Assembly: GCA_002470515.1 (NCBI GenBank)
Contig: DKML01000004.1
Coordinates: forward strand, 62,001-126,000
Length of the DNA: 64,000 bases
Direction: 5' to 3'
Source: Proteobacteria bacterium UBA7415
Lineage (GTDB): Bacteria; Pseudomonadota; Gammaproteobacteria; Arenicellales; Arenicellaceae
Within the stretch, counting starts at the first letter, position 1. Every line of letters begins with the position of its first letter. The translations under genes and the position numbers were made by a program. Shown here in pieces: positions 49,904 to 59,161 of this stretch. The notes below the pieces were generated by a model that saw only the letters and a list, made by a program, of their open reading frames with translations, did not search any database and was not told the origin of the DNA.

Positions 49904-50932
49904 CTAAGCGTCCCAGTTAAGTATTACTTTGCCCGATTGGCCTGATGCCATTGCATCAAACCCTTGCTGAAAATCATCTATAGGGAATTGATGTGTTAGT
50001 AGGGGGGTGATATCTAAGCCGCTCTGAATCAAGCTGGCCATTTTGTACCATGTCTCAAACATCTCTCTACCGTAAACACCCTTAATCTCAAGGCCTTTGA
50101 AGATGACTTTGGTCCAATCAATGGGCATTTCGCCGGGTGGTATTCCAAGCATGGCAATCTTGCCACCGTGGTTCATGGTGTCGAGCATTGATTTGAATGC
50201 GCTAGGTACGCCAGACATTTCGAGTCCTACATCAAAGCCTTCAGTCATGCCTAGTTCTTTCATGATGTCGCGCAACGATTCGCTACCCACGTTTACGGTT
50301 CGCGTAGCGCCCATTTTTTTGGCAAGGTCTAAACGAAAGTCATTAACGTCAGTAATAACCACATGTCGCGCGCCCACATGCTTTGCAACCGCCGCGGCCA
50401 TAATTCCAATAGGGCCTGCGCCTGTAATTAGAACGTCTTCGCCTATTAGATTAAAAGACAGCGCCGTGTGTACAGCGTTACCAAATGGGTCAAAGATTGC
50501 AGCAAGATCATCGCTTATATCTGCGGGAATCTTAAAGGCATTGAATGCAGGAATCGCTAGGTACTCAGCAAATGCACCTTGTCGATTAACGCCAACACCC
50601 ACAGTATTACGACAAAGGTGGCGTCTGCCAGCGCGGCAATTACGGCAATGCCCACAGGTAATGTGGCCTTCACCAGAAACTCGGTCGCCAATTTTAAAGC
50701 CGGCAACTTCTTCGCCAATCTCCACGACTTCGCCTACGTATTCGTGTCCCACTATCATAGGGACAGGAATGGTGTTCTGTGACCATTCATCCCAATGGTA
50801 AATGTGCATGTCCGTGCCACAGATCGCGGTTTTACTAATCTTTATGAGTAGGTCGTTATGTCCCACGGTCGGTTTCTCGGCCGTAGTCATCCAGATTCCT
50901 GGCTTTGCTTCTAACTTGGACAGTGCTTTCAT
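49904..50932 (-). CDS. tdh: L-threonine 3-dehydrogenase
   Basis: The 342-aa zinc-dependent medium-chain dehydrogenase oxidises threonine to 2-amino-3-ketobutyrate. It shows the catalytic-zinc segment [24 protein letters not shown], the structural-zinc cysteines [15 protein letters not shown] and the NAD motif [15 protein letters not shown]. Together with kbl upstream it converts threonine to glycine and acetyl-CoA. Confidence 0.97.
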   Translation of the reverse strand: MKALSKLEAKPGIWMTTAEKPTVGHNDLLIKISKTAICGTDMHIYHWDEWSQNTIPVPMIVGHEYVGEVVEIGEEVAGFKIGDRVSGEGHITCGHCRNCRAGRRHLCRNTVGVGVNRQGAFAEYLAIPAFNAFKIPADISDDLAAIFDPFGNAVHTALSFNLIGEDVLITGAGPIGIMAAAVAKHVGARHVVITDVNDFRLDLAKKMGATRTVNVGSESLRDIMKELGMTEGFDVGLEMSGVPSAFKSMLDTMNHGGKIAMLGIPPGEMPIDWTKVIFKGLEIKGVYGREMFETWYKMASLIQSGLDITPLLTHQFPIDDFQQGFDAMASGQSGKVILNWDA

Positions 50933-50990
50933 AGTCTTATTGTTTTTAATTTATGTGAGCTAGTAAACCTATATGTTTCTGCGTTGCTGA

Positions 50991-52181
50991 CTAAAACAGC
51001 TTCAATTCTTTGGCCACATCAATAAACACATCAACAACAGTGTCGATTTGCTCAATGGTATGCGCGGCCGACATTTGTGTTCTGATTCGAGCTTGGCCTT
51101 TTGGTACTACAGGAAAAGAGAATCCCACTACATAAATGCCACGCTCAAGCATTTTGGTCGACATTTGCGCAGCGACTTTAGCATCGCCCAGCATAACGGG
51201 GATAATGGCATGGTCTGCGCCGGCAAGCGTAAAACCAGCTTCGGCCATTCTCTTTCTAAAATGTGTGCTATTGCGACGTAGGCTGTTACGTAACTCGTCT
51301 CCGTCCTTAAGTAGGTCGAGCACCTTAATCGATGCATTAACAATGGCGGGGGCTAGAGAATTGGAAAAAAGGTAGGGTCTAGAGCGCTGACGCAGCCAAT
51401 CAACCACTTCTTTGCTTGCCGAGGTATAACCGCCTGATGCGCCGCCAAGAGCTTTGCCTAATGTGCCAGTGATAATATCAACACGGCCCATTACCTCACA
51501 GTGCTCATGCGAGCCACGACCTGCGGCACCTACAAAGCCAACCGCGTGTGAGTCGTCAACCATAACCATGGCGCCATACTGATCCGCAAGGTCACAAATG
51601 CCACGTAGGTTAGCGATTACGCCATCCATCGAGAACACGCCATCGGTGGCAATGAGTATATGTTCCGCTTTATTTTTTTTTGCTTGTTTGAGCGCCGCTT
51701 CTAACTCAGCCATGTTGTTGTTCGCGTAGCGATAACGTTGCGCTTTGCAGAGCCGAACACCGTCAATAATACTGGCGTGATTTAAAGCGTCGCTGATGAT
51801 GGCGTCTTGAGGGCCTAGCAGGGTTTCGAAGAGACCCGCATTAGCATCAAAGCACGACGAGTACAGAATGGTGTCTTGCATGCCAAGAAACTCACTAATG
51901 CTCGCTTCTAGCTTTTTGTGAATGTCTTGCGTACCGCAGATAAAGCGAACCGACGCCATCCCAAACCCATGTTCGTCTAAGCCTTGCTTGGCAGCCGCTA
52001 TTAATTCTGGATGATTGGCTAGGCCTAGGTAATTGTTCGCACAGAAGTTTAATAATGCAGGCGCTTGGTCAGTTGAAATCTGTGCTTGCTGAGCAGATGT
52101 AATAATACGCTCAGATTTATACAGGCCTTCGTCATGCAGCTCTTCGAGTTGTTTGGCTAGTTTTTGATTGAAATTGTCCAT
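50991..52181 (-). CDS. kbl: 2-amino-3-ketobutyrate CoA ligase
   Basis: The 396-aa PLP enzyme cleaves 2-amino-3-ketobutyrate with CoA to glycine and acetyl-CoA. Recognisable are [28 protein letters not shown] and the PLP-lysine segment [18 protein letters not shown]. The gene is 58 bases upstream of tdh in the usual kbl-tdh operon. Confidence 0.97.
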   Translation of the reverse strand: MDNFNQKLAKQLEELHDEGLYKSERIITSAQQAQISTDQAPALLNFCANNYLGLANHPELIAAAKQGLDEHGFGMASVRFICGTQDIHKKLEASISEFLGMQDTILYSSCFDANAGLFETLLGPQDAIISDALNHASIIDGVRLCKAQRYRYANNNMAELEAALKQAKKNKAEHILIATDGVFSMDGVIANLRGICDLADQYGAMVMVDDSHAVGFVGAAGRGSHEHCEVMGRVDIITGTLGKALGGASGGYTSASKEVVDWLRQRSRPYLFSNSLAPAIVNASIKVLDLLKDGDELRNSLRRNSTHFRKRMAEAGFTLAGADHAIIPVMLGDAKVAAQMSTKMLERGIYVVGFSFPVVPKGQARIRTQMSAAHTIEQIDTVVDVFIDVAKELKLF

Positions 52182-52401
52182 TTTGGCGGTATCTAGGTTT
52201 GTGCGAGCGGCGGTGCTCTTTGAGAGAGTCTATAGCATGCTCTTTAGGTTTTGAGGGTAGATGCGTACAAATTTAAGTCATTTGGAGATTAAAAACGAAA
52301 CAATATTTTTAGTCTTCTTTGCGTAATTGTGCGGCAAATTTGTTCGCTATTGGGTAAAATCCGCGCCAATCTTAATTGTTAATCGTTTCAGTGGAGAATT
52401 T

Positions 52402-53472
52402 ATGTCTAAGTTTCGCGCAGGTGTTTTATTCGGTGAAGAGATCGATGAGGTTTATGCAGACGCTAAACTCAATCAATATGCGCTACCCGCAGTAAACGTT
52501 GTTAGTACCAGTACCGTTAACGCGGTTATGGAAGCTGCTGCGAAGGTTAACTCTCCAGTTATCGTTCAGCTGTCTTTCGGTGGCGGTCAATTTTACGCCG
52601 GTAAGAGCTTGCCTAATGACAATTTCGAGGCATCAGTGGTTGGGTGCATATCCGCAGCTAAACACGTGAATGACCTAGCCGAAATGTACGGTATTTCGGT
52701 AATCATGCACACGGATCATTGTTCGTTAGTTAATATTTCTTGGATCGATCAATTGTTGGATTATCAAGAAATCTACTACGAACAGCATGGACGCCCTTTA
52801 TTTAGCTCGCACATGCTCGATCTGTCTGAACAAACGTTAGAGGAAAATATAGAAATATGTGAGCGATACTTTCAGCGTATGGCCGCTATTGAAATTGGCC
52901 TTGAGATCGAACTCGGTATAACCGGTGGCGAAGAAGACGGCGTTGATAACAGCGACGTAGACGTGAGCAAGCTCTATACGCAGCCTGAAGATGTTTACTA
53001 TGCGTACGAGCGTTTAAACAGTATTGGTAACGCCTTTTCGGTTGCCGCTGCGTTTGGCAATGTGCACGGCGTATATAGGCCAGGCAACGTAAAGCTCTCG
53101 CCTGGAATACTACGCGACTCTCAAGCTTATGTAGGCGAAAAGATCGGCGCATCCGTGCCTAACCCTGTTAGCTTTGTCTTTCATGGAGGCTCGGGTTCGT
53201 CTCAGGCCGACATCCGAGAAGCGATCGGATATGGCGTGATTAAAATGAACCTTGATACCGACATGCAATGGGCGTTTAACTCTGGTTTGCGAGATTATTT
53301 CTCAAAATTCAAAGATTACCTTGGCGGCCAAATTGGTAACCCTGAGGGCGACGACGTCCCTAACAAGAAATATTACGACCCACGTAAATCATTACGCCAA
53401 GGCGAAGAATATTTTATTGAACGTCTTGTAAGCTCCTTCACAGATTTAAACTGTTTAAACCGAAACGCTTAA
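52402..53472 (+). CDS. fba: Fructose-bisphosphate aldolase, class II
   Basis: The 356-aa zinc aldolase of glycolysis and gluconeogenesis. ATG 52402 with GTGGAG upstream fits the family start (MSKFRAGVLFGEEIDEVY). Segments seen: ALPAVNVVSTSTVNAVMEAA, VIMHTDHC with the zinc ligands, GLEIELGITGGEEDGVD and VFHGGSGSS. It is divergent from kbl. Confidence 0.95.
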   Translation: MSKFRAGVLFGEEIDEVYADAKLNQYALPAVNVVSTSTVNAVMEAAAKVNSPVIVQLSFGGGQFYAGKSLPNDNFEASVVGCISAAKHVNDLAEMYGISVIMHTDHCSLVNISWIDQLLDYQEIYYEQHGRPLFSSHMLDLSEQTLEENIEICERYFQRMAAIEIGLEIELGITGGEEDGVDNSDVDVSKLYTQPEDVYYAYERLNSIGNAFSVAAAFGNVHGVYRPGNVKLSPGILRDSQAYVGEKIGASVPNPVSFVFHGGSGSSQADIREAIGYGVIKMNLDTDMQWAFNSGLRDYFSKFKDYLGGQIGNPEGDDVPNKKYYDPRKSLRQGEEYFIERLVSSFTDLNCLNRNA

Positions 53473-53628
53473 GCGCACCTCTGGTTGGCTGGTTTGAGAT
53501 CGTGATTAAGCGCTAAAGCGGTGTAAAACGACTCACTGAAGCGATAAATCGTATGCTTTACGATTGGGCATTGGCACCAAGTTAGATAGAATACGCGCCC
53601 CCGCAAATTAAGGGGGTGGAGAACAGCA

Positions 53629-55074
53629 ATGACGATCGAAATATTACCCGGAAGCATTACCCTAGCGAGCAAGGCGAAAGCCAATGCTGCTGCACCGAAT
53701 ATGGCTGCTGAAATAACAGCGCCTAAACAGGACGTACAAAAGGCCGATGGCCCGCAGAAGAAGGTCTTTATTAAAACCTTTGGCTGCCAAATGAACGACT
53801 ACGATTCAAATCGGATGTTTGACGCTTTGCATAGTTCGCACAATGCGGTGCGCACTCTCGACGAAACTGACGCCGACATCATCTTGCTTAATACTTGCTC
53901 TGTGCGCGAGAAAGCACAAGAGAAGGTCTTCTCTCAGCTCGGCCGCTGGAAAAAATACAAGGATGACCGACCTGACCTAATTATTGGAGTGGGTGGTTGT
54001 GTGGCGAGCCAAGAAGGCGACAATATTATTAAACGCGCCCCATATGTCGATTTAGTCTTTGGCCCACAGACATTGCACCGCTTGCCGAAAATGGTTGCTG
54101 ATGCGACGTCTAATCACAGCAAAGAAGTTGATATCACTTTTCCAGAGATCGAGAAATTTGATGCTTTGCCTGCGCCAAAAGTAGAAGGCGTTACGGCCTA
54201 CGTATCTATTATGGAAGGCTGTAGTAAGTACTGCTCATTTTGTGTTGTGCCGTATACACGTGGCGAAGAATTCTCGCGACCATTTGATGATGTGTTAGCC
54301 GAGGTCGTTGCGCTCGCCGAGCAAGGTATTCGCGAAGTAACTCTGTTAGGCCAAAACGTTAATGCTTATTGGGGTCAGATGCACGACGGAAGCATGGCTG
54401 ATTTTGCCTTGTTGATTCGTTACGTTGCCGAGATCGAAGGTATTGAGCGTTTACGCTACACCACGTCGCATCCTCTTGAGTTTAGCGACAGTTTGATCAA
54501 AGTGTATGCGGATGTGCCCAAGTTAGTAGACCACCTGCATTTGCCAGTACAGTCTGGTTCGGATCGAATATTGGCCGCCATGAAACGACGTTACAAGGCC
54601 TCGGACTACGTGGCCATTATTGAAAAGATTCGCAAGATCAGGCCGAACATTTCTATGTCGTCCGACTTTATTATTGGTTTCCCTGGGGAAACCGATGAAG
54701 ACTTTGAGCAAACCATGGAGTTGATCGAAACGATCGGCTACGACCAGTCATTTAGCTTTATCTACAGCGCTCGCCCGGGTACTCCGGCCGCAGATCTTGT
54801 TGATGACGTGCCGATGGACGTTAAGAAAGAACGCTTGCAACGTTTACAGCAGCGCATTAACGAAATGGCGACAGACATATCAGCTTCAATGGTCGGTACT
54901 GTACAAAAAGTATTGGTCGACAGGCCTGCACGAAAAGACCCAAGGCAGATATCAGGGCGTACCGAGAATAATCGAGTGGTCAATTTTGATGGGCCGCACG
55001 ACCTTATCGGAGGGTTCGCTCATGTGTTGATCACAGAAGCATTGCCTAACTCTTTGCGAGGCGAGCTAATCTAA
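53629..55074 (+). CDS. miaB: tRNA-2-methylthio-N6-isopentenyladenosine synthase
   Basis: The 481-aa radical-SAM enzyme adds a methylthio group to i6A37 of tRNAs reading UNN codons. The N-terminal cluster cysteines lie in [18 protein letters not shown] and GGCVAS; the SAM cluster is CSKYCSFC; a C-terminal TRAM domain follows. About 45 extra N-terminal residues ([20 protein letters not shown] onward) are unusual; ATG 53629 is the only good start before the core. Confidence 0.96.
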   Translation: MTIEILPGSITLASKAKANAAAPNMAAEITAPKQDVQKADGPQKKVFIKTFGCQMNDYDSNRMFDALHSSHNAVRTLDETDADIILLNTCSVREKAQEKVFSQLGRWKKYKDDRPDLIIGVGGCVASQEGDNIIKRAPYVDLVFGPQTLHRLPKMVADATSNHSKEVDITFPEIEKFDALPAPKVEGVTAYVSIMEGCSKYCSFCVVPYTRGEEFSRPFDDVLAEVVALAEQGIREVTLLGQNVNAYWGQMHDGSMADFALLIRYVAEIEGIERLRYTTSHPLEFSDSLIKVYADVPKLVDHLHLPVQSGSDRILAAMKRRYKASDYVAIIEKIRKIRPNISMSSDFIIGFPGETDEDFEQTMELIETIGYDQSFSFIYSARPGTPAADLVDDVPMDVKKERLQRLQQRINEMATDISASMVGTVQKVLVDRPARKDPRQISGRTENNRVVNFDGPHDLIGGFAHVLITEALPNSLRGELI

Positions 55075-55247
55075 TTATCGTGTGATGCGTGCCCGGGGTG
55101 AGTGTCCGCGTGGCGTTAATACTACATACATTAATATTGACCTATTCGTCATCACTTTATGTCATCGTTGGACTTGTGTTCAAAGACGGCTTGGATTATA
55201 AAATGAGTATGAATTTCGCCAAACTTACTGCTTGTGATTAGACGCGT
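55075..55247. other. Gap after miaB with a candidate promoter
   Basis: TTGTGT (55174-55179), a 17-base spacer and TATAAA (55197-55202) form a reasonable sigma-70 promoter upstream of the small frame at 55248 and phoH. No other feature is visible. Confidence 0.45.
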
Positions 55248-55580
55248 ATGCTAATGATCACGTCACCGATTCTCGTTAGATTTGATGTTACGAGAGGAGT
55301 GGCGACCGAGCATCTATTTAATGGAACCAAAGACCTTCTTAATAGAACCAAACACCCAGTCAATCATTCTGAGTTGTGGTTATGGCGGACGACTTACGGA
55401 TTAGGTTTGTACACTCAATGGATGAGTACTTCTGTGATAGAAAAACGTTTTGTCAGAATCCCCCAAGCATTGCGTATTAGTCCTGAGCCTAGTGATAACC
55501 AATTTAGCATGAACAGCCATGTTAACGGCTGTGCGAACGAATTTGCCAGTCTTACCCATTTCATGAGGACCATTTTTTGA
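55248..55580 (+). CDS. Doubtful 110-aa frame coupled to phoH
   Basis: I do not recognise this product (MLMITSPILVRFDVTRGVAT onward). It has no clear ribosome binding site and unremarkable composition. Its TGA overlaps the TTG start of the phoH-like gene (TTGA), a layout seen in translationally coupled pairs, and a promoter candidate lies upstream. It may equally be leader sequence. Low confidence. Confidence 0.3.
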   Translation: MLMITSPILVRFDVTRGVATEHLFNGTKDLLNRTKHPVNHSELWLWRTTYGLGLYTQWMSTSVIEKRFVRIPQALRISPEPSDNQFSMNSHVNGCANEFASLTHFMRTIF

Positions 55581-56560
55581 ACCAAGCCTTACCTGCTAAA
55601 ACGATTACCCTTGGTAGCGCCGATAAGCCAGTCAGCAACACCCGGTTATTGAGTCTGTGTGGTGAGCGTCACCACAATATAAATGTTATCGAGAACGAAC
55701 TTGATGTTAAGTGCTACCAACAAGGCAGTGATTTTGTGCTGCAAGGTAATAGTCAACAAATTACTATTGCTGGCAAAGTAATCAAAAAACTGTATAGCAT
55801 GACAAAAGGAAACAAGGATATTCAAGAGCCGGAGATCTATCAGGTGATCAATAATATGTCAGAAACATCAACCGAAGCCAGCAACGCCGAAGTCAGTCGC
55901 GCGGTCGTTCAAGCACCATTAAAACAAGTCGTTGCGCGTTCGCAAACGCAAAACGAATATATGAATGCCGTCGACAAATTTGATGTGGTGTTCGGTGTTG
56001 GCCCAGCGGGCACGGGTAAGACTTACCTCGCAGTAGCGAAGGCAGTTCAAGCACTTATGGACGAAGAAGTTAAACGCATAATATTAGTGCGGCCTGTGGT
56101 TGAGGCGGGTGAGCATTTGGGCTTTTTGCCTGGCGATATAGGACAAAAAATTGACCCTTATTTACGTCCCTTATATGACGCTCTTTATGAGTTGTTGGGT
56201 TTTGAGCGAGTTGCTAAGTTGATCGAACGTAATGCAATTGAGTTGGCGCCTTTGGCTTATATGCGCGGTCGCACACTGTCCGATGCTTTTGTCATTATGG
56301 ATGAGGCTCAGAACACTACTATTGCGCAGATGAAAATGCTGCTGACCCGAATAGGTTTTGGTTCAAAAGTGGTGATTACCGGTGACTTATCACAGGTAGA
56401 CTTACCTAAAGGAACCTATTCGGGGCTAAAGCAAGGCTTGACTATTCTGAGCAATATAAAGGGTATTCATGTCACTAAGTTTACTGGACGCGATATTGTA
56501 CGACACCCGATGGTGCAGAAAATTGTAGAGGCTTACGACAAACATGAACGTAGCGTCTGA
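55577..56560 (+). CDS. ybeZ: PhoH-like ATPase YbeZ
   Basis: The 327-aa cytoplasmic ATPase has Walker A GPAGTGKTYLAVA (about residue 141) and the Walker B-type FVIMDEAQNTT. It starts at TTG 55577 behind GAGGACC; this is supported because the family N-terminus (TITLGSADKPVSNTRLLSLC) begins at once and no other start precedes it. It partners YbeY in rRNA maturation. It overlaps ybeY by 17 bases. Confidence 0.94.
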   Translation: MNQALPAKTITLGSADKPVSNTRLLSLCGERHHNINVIENELDVKCYQQGSDFVLQGNSQQITIAGKVIKKLYSMTKGNKDIQEPEIYQVINNMSETSTEASNAEVSRAVVQAPLKQVVARSQTQNEYMNAVDKFDVVFGVGPAGTGKTYLAVAKAVQALMDEEVKRIILVRPVVEAGEHLGFLPGDIGQKIDPYLRPLYDALYELLGFERVAKLIERNAIELAPLAYMRGRTLSDAFVIMDEAQNTTIAQMKMLLTRIGFGSKVVITGDLSQVDLPKGTYSGLKQGLTILSNIKGIHVTKFTGRDIVRHPMVQKIVEAYDKHERSV

Positions 56561-57083
56561 GCTAGCTCCGCTACTTGTCGATCTTCAAATTGCATTAGGC
56601 GACGATCAAGTAGAACTTCCTTCGGCCCAAAATTTTAGTACATGGGCTGAGGCCGCTTACCAAGCCATACCTCATACGGGGCGGGGCGGGGCGGAGGTTA
56701 CTATCAGGCTAGTGTCCGTAGACGAGATGGTTGAACTAAATGAAACTTACAGGGGCAAGTCGGGGTCTACCAATGTGTTGTCGTTTCCGTTTGAGCCGAG
56801 CTTCGGAATCCCAGACGATTTCCAAATAGGAGACGGCGTTGACCCTCTGAACGACGTACCAGAGTTACCATTATTAGGTGATTTAGTGATTTGTCACCAA
56901 GTTGTAAGCCTTGAGGCGGTGCATCAATCTAAGCAACTAAAGCAACATTACGCACATATGGTGGTGCATGGTGTATTACACTTATGTGGTTACGACCATC
57001 AGATTGATGAAGAAGCTGTTAAAATGGAGCAGCTCGAAATACAGATTCTTGCATCGATGCAAATACCCAATCCCTACACTTGA
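56544..57083 (+). CDS. ybeY: Endoribonuclease YbeY
   Basis: The 179-aa metal-dependent RNase of 16S rRNA 3'-end processing and ribosome quality control. The zinc-binding motif HGVLHLCGYDH is intact, with GKSGSTNVLSFPFE earlier. It starts within the phoH end and is followed 103 bases later by corC, the usual order. Confidence 0.95.
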   Translation: MNVASELAPLLVDLQIALGDDQVELPSAQNFSTWAEAAYQAIPHTGRGGAEVTIRLVSVDEMVELNETYRGKSGSTNVLSFPFEPSFGIPDDFQIGDGVDPLNDVPELPLLGDLVICHQVVSLEAVHQSKQLKQHYAHMVVHGVLHLCGYDHQIDEEAVKMEQLEIQILASMQIPNPYT

Positions 57084-57186
57084 TTTTGATGCATCGTCAT
57101 TAGTTCTAAATAACCTTTCGATTCAGTTCGATGTTAAATAACTAAAATTTAACTCGATACAACTCAACCCAACCTAGACCCATAGA

Positions 57187-58047
57187 ATGAACTCTCCTGA
57201 AAAACCTCCGTCGTCACGGAGTTTTAGCCAAAAGTTAAAGTCTCTAATGTTCGGCATCCTTCCTACCCAAAGGGCAGAATCACGCGCCGATATTCTCGAA
57301 AACCTCAAACACGCTGAAGAAGACGGAATCGTCGCTCGTGATGCGTACGACATGATGCAGCGTGTTATGTATGTTTCTGATCTAAAAGTTCGAGACATTA
57401 TGATTCCGCGCAGCAGTATGGTGTCGATCAAGCGCGACGACTCTCTTGATGAATGTCTAGACGCGATGGTCGAAAGCGGACATTCCCGCTTTCCAGTAGT
57501 AGACGAAGAAAAAGACCAAATTGTAGGCACATTGTTAGCAAAGGACCTGCTGGCGTTTTTTGATGACGACCACAAGCCGCGCTTTTCATTAAGAGACCTT
57601 ACTCGACCGGTTGTATTTGTGCCTGAAAGTAAGCGGCTCAATGTTCTGTTAAGTGATTTTCGCGAGAATCGAAATCACATGGCGGTGGTGGTTGATGAGT
57701 TCAGTAATGTCGCGGGTTTAGTGACTATTGAAGATGTACTCGAACAGATTGTTGGCGATATCGAAGACGAGCACGATATTGAAGAAGAAGAAAGCTTAAT
57801 AAGAGTTTTAGATGATGGCGAGACCATTGTTAAAGCCTTGCTGCCTGTCGAGGAGTTCAATGAATATTTTAGAACCTATTTGCACGACAACGGCAGCGAT
57901 ACCATTGGTGGACTCATTTCGCAGCAGTTAGGGCACATTCCTCAACGTGACGAAGTCGTTGAGATTGATGGTTTTCGTTTTGAAGTGGTCCACGCAGACA
58001 CACGTCGTGTGTATCTGATTCGAGTGTCTAATGAAACTATCGATTAA
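57187..58047 (+). CDS. corC: CorC/YbeX-type CBS-domain protein
   Basis: The 286-aa cytoplasmic protein has two CBS domains (VRDIMIPRSSMVSI, DQIVGTLLAKDLLAFF, FSNVAGLVTIEDVLEQIVGD) and a C-terminal CorC/HlyC transporter-associated domain (HIPQRDEVVEIDGFRFEVVH). E. coli YbeX is linked to Mg/Co efflux and to ribosome metabolism. It lies in the ybeZ-ybeY-ybeX order; the lnt gene that often follows is absent. Confidence 0.92.
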   Translation: MNSPEKPPSSRSFSQKLKSLMFGILPTQRAESRADILENLKHAEEDGIVARDAYDMMQRVMYVSDLKVRDIMIPRSSMVSIKRDDSLDECLDAMVESGHSRFPVVDEEKDQIVGTLLAKDLLAFFDDDHKPRFSLRDLTRPVVFVPESKRLNVLLSDFRENRNHMAVVVDEFSNVAGLVTIEDVLEQIVGDIEDEHDIEEEESLIRVLDDGETIVKALLPVEEFNEYFRTYLHDNGSDTIGGLISQQLGHIPQRDEVVEIDGFRFEVVHADTRRVYLIRVSNETID

Positions 58048-58083
58048 GCTTTGCATGACGTATAACTGTTGTCGGGTTGGCGG

Positions 58084-58998
58084 ATGAGCGAGACTAAAAC
58101 AGTTTATTTGATTGATGCCAGCATCTACATATTTAGAGCTTGGTTCTCGGTGCCCGATACAATGCGTGGCACCGACGGCCAACCTGTAAATGCCATTTAT
58201 GGCTTCACTCGATTTTTGGCTGAATTTGCTGAACGTAGCCAAGCTTCTCACGTTGCCATCGCGTTTGACGAAAGCTTAACCACGTCGTTCCGAAATGAAA
58301 TGTACCCGCAGTACAAAATGAATCGAGAGTTACCGCCAGCCGAACTCAAGATGCAGTTTGAGTTGTGTCGAAAAATAGCTGAAGCTGCAGGCTTTTACTG
58401 CGTTAGTCATGACCGATATGAAGCAGACGATCTGATAGCAACACTATGCCTGCAGATGCGCGACCACGGATTTAGATCGGGCGTTGTGACAGGCGATAAG
58501 GATCTTACGCAATTGTTGCAAGGCAGCGACTTTTGGTGGGACTTTGCGCGTAACGTACAGCTAGACAAAGCGGGCGTGTTCGACAAGTTTGGCGTACCAG
58601 CATCCGCAATTCAAGATTATTTGGGCTTGTGCGGTGACGCTGTCGATAACATTCCTGGTGTGCCAGGGGTCGGCCCTAAAACAGCCGTTGCTCTGCTGGA
58701 AGAGTATGGTTCCGTTGAAAATGTATTTGATAATCTTGGTGCGGTTGCAGGTTTGCCTGTGCGTGGCGCTAAGACGTTAAGAGCAAAGCTAGAGCCATTT
58801 AAAGAGCAAGCCTTACTGTCTAAGGAGTTGGCAACTGTATGCTATACAGCACCGATCACGGTCTCCGCCGATTCTCTGAGACGACATCAGGCCGAAATGA
58901 GCTCACTATTAGAAATGGGGCATGTGATGGGTGGCCGAGGCGAAGGTCTGTTTCATCGGTTGGCGCATTCAGCTCGGACTATTCAGACTTTCTCTTAA
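58084..58998 (+). CDS. 5'-3' exonuclease / flap endonuclease-like protein
   Basis: The 304-aa protein has the PIN-like N-terminus VYLIDASIYIFRAWF, acidic metal-binding positions (RYEADDLIATL, VTGDKDLTQLL) and the helix-hairpin-helix GDAVDNIPGVPGVGPKTAVA, as in the 5' nuclease domain of DNA polymerase I and ExoIX/Xni. ATG 58084 is preferred over 58069. It stands 36 bases after corC. It probably trims flaps or RNA primers in repair. Confidence 0.88.
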   Translation: MSETKTVYLIDASIYIFRAWFSVPDTMRGTDGQPVNAIYGFTRFLAEFAERSQASHVAIAFDESLTTSFRNEMYPQYKMNRELPPAELKMQFELCRKIAEAAGFYCVSHDRYEADDLIATLCLQMRDHGFRSGVVTGDKDLTQLLQGSDFWWDFARNVQLDKAGVFDKFGVPASAIQDYLGLCGDAVDNIPGVPGVGPKTAVALLEEYGSVENVFDNLGAVAGLPVRGAKTLRAKLEPFKEQALLSKELATVCYTAPITVSADSLRRHQAEMSSLLEMGHVMGGRGEGLFHRLAHSARTIQTFS

Positions 58999-59161
58999 TG
59001 ACAATTCTGGTCTAGGGCTTGTCCCATGACAAGGGTTTTGTAATGATTGCCGTTTCTAAGGTGATAAGTCTTTTTCGCAGGGCCAATTATTGTTAGCTGG
59101 TTTTTAGTTTTAAATAACCATTCATTTTTATATTGCCGAATTTCGGCCAAGGCTTGATTCA

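Noticed and set aside
50097..50801. 234-aa frame on the plus strand
   Set aside because: It lies wholly antisense to tdh, whose motifs are intact; it arises from codon bias of the opposite strand.
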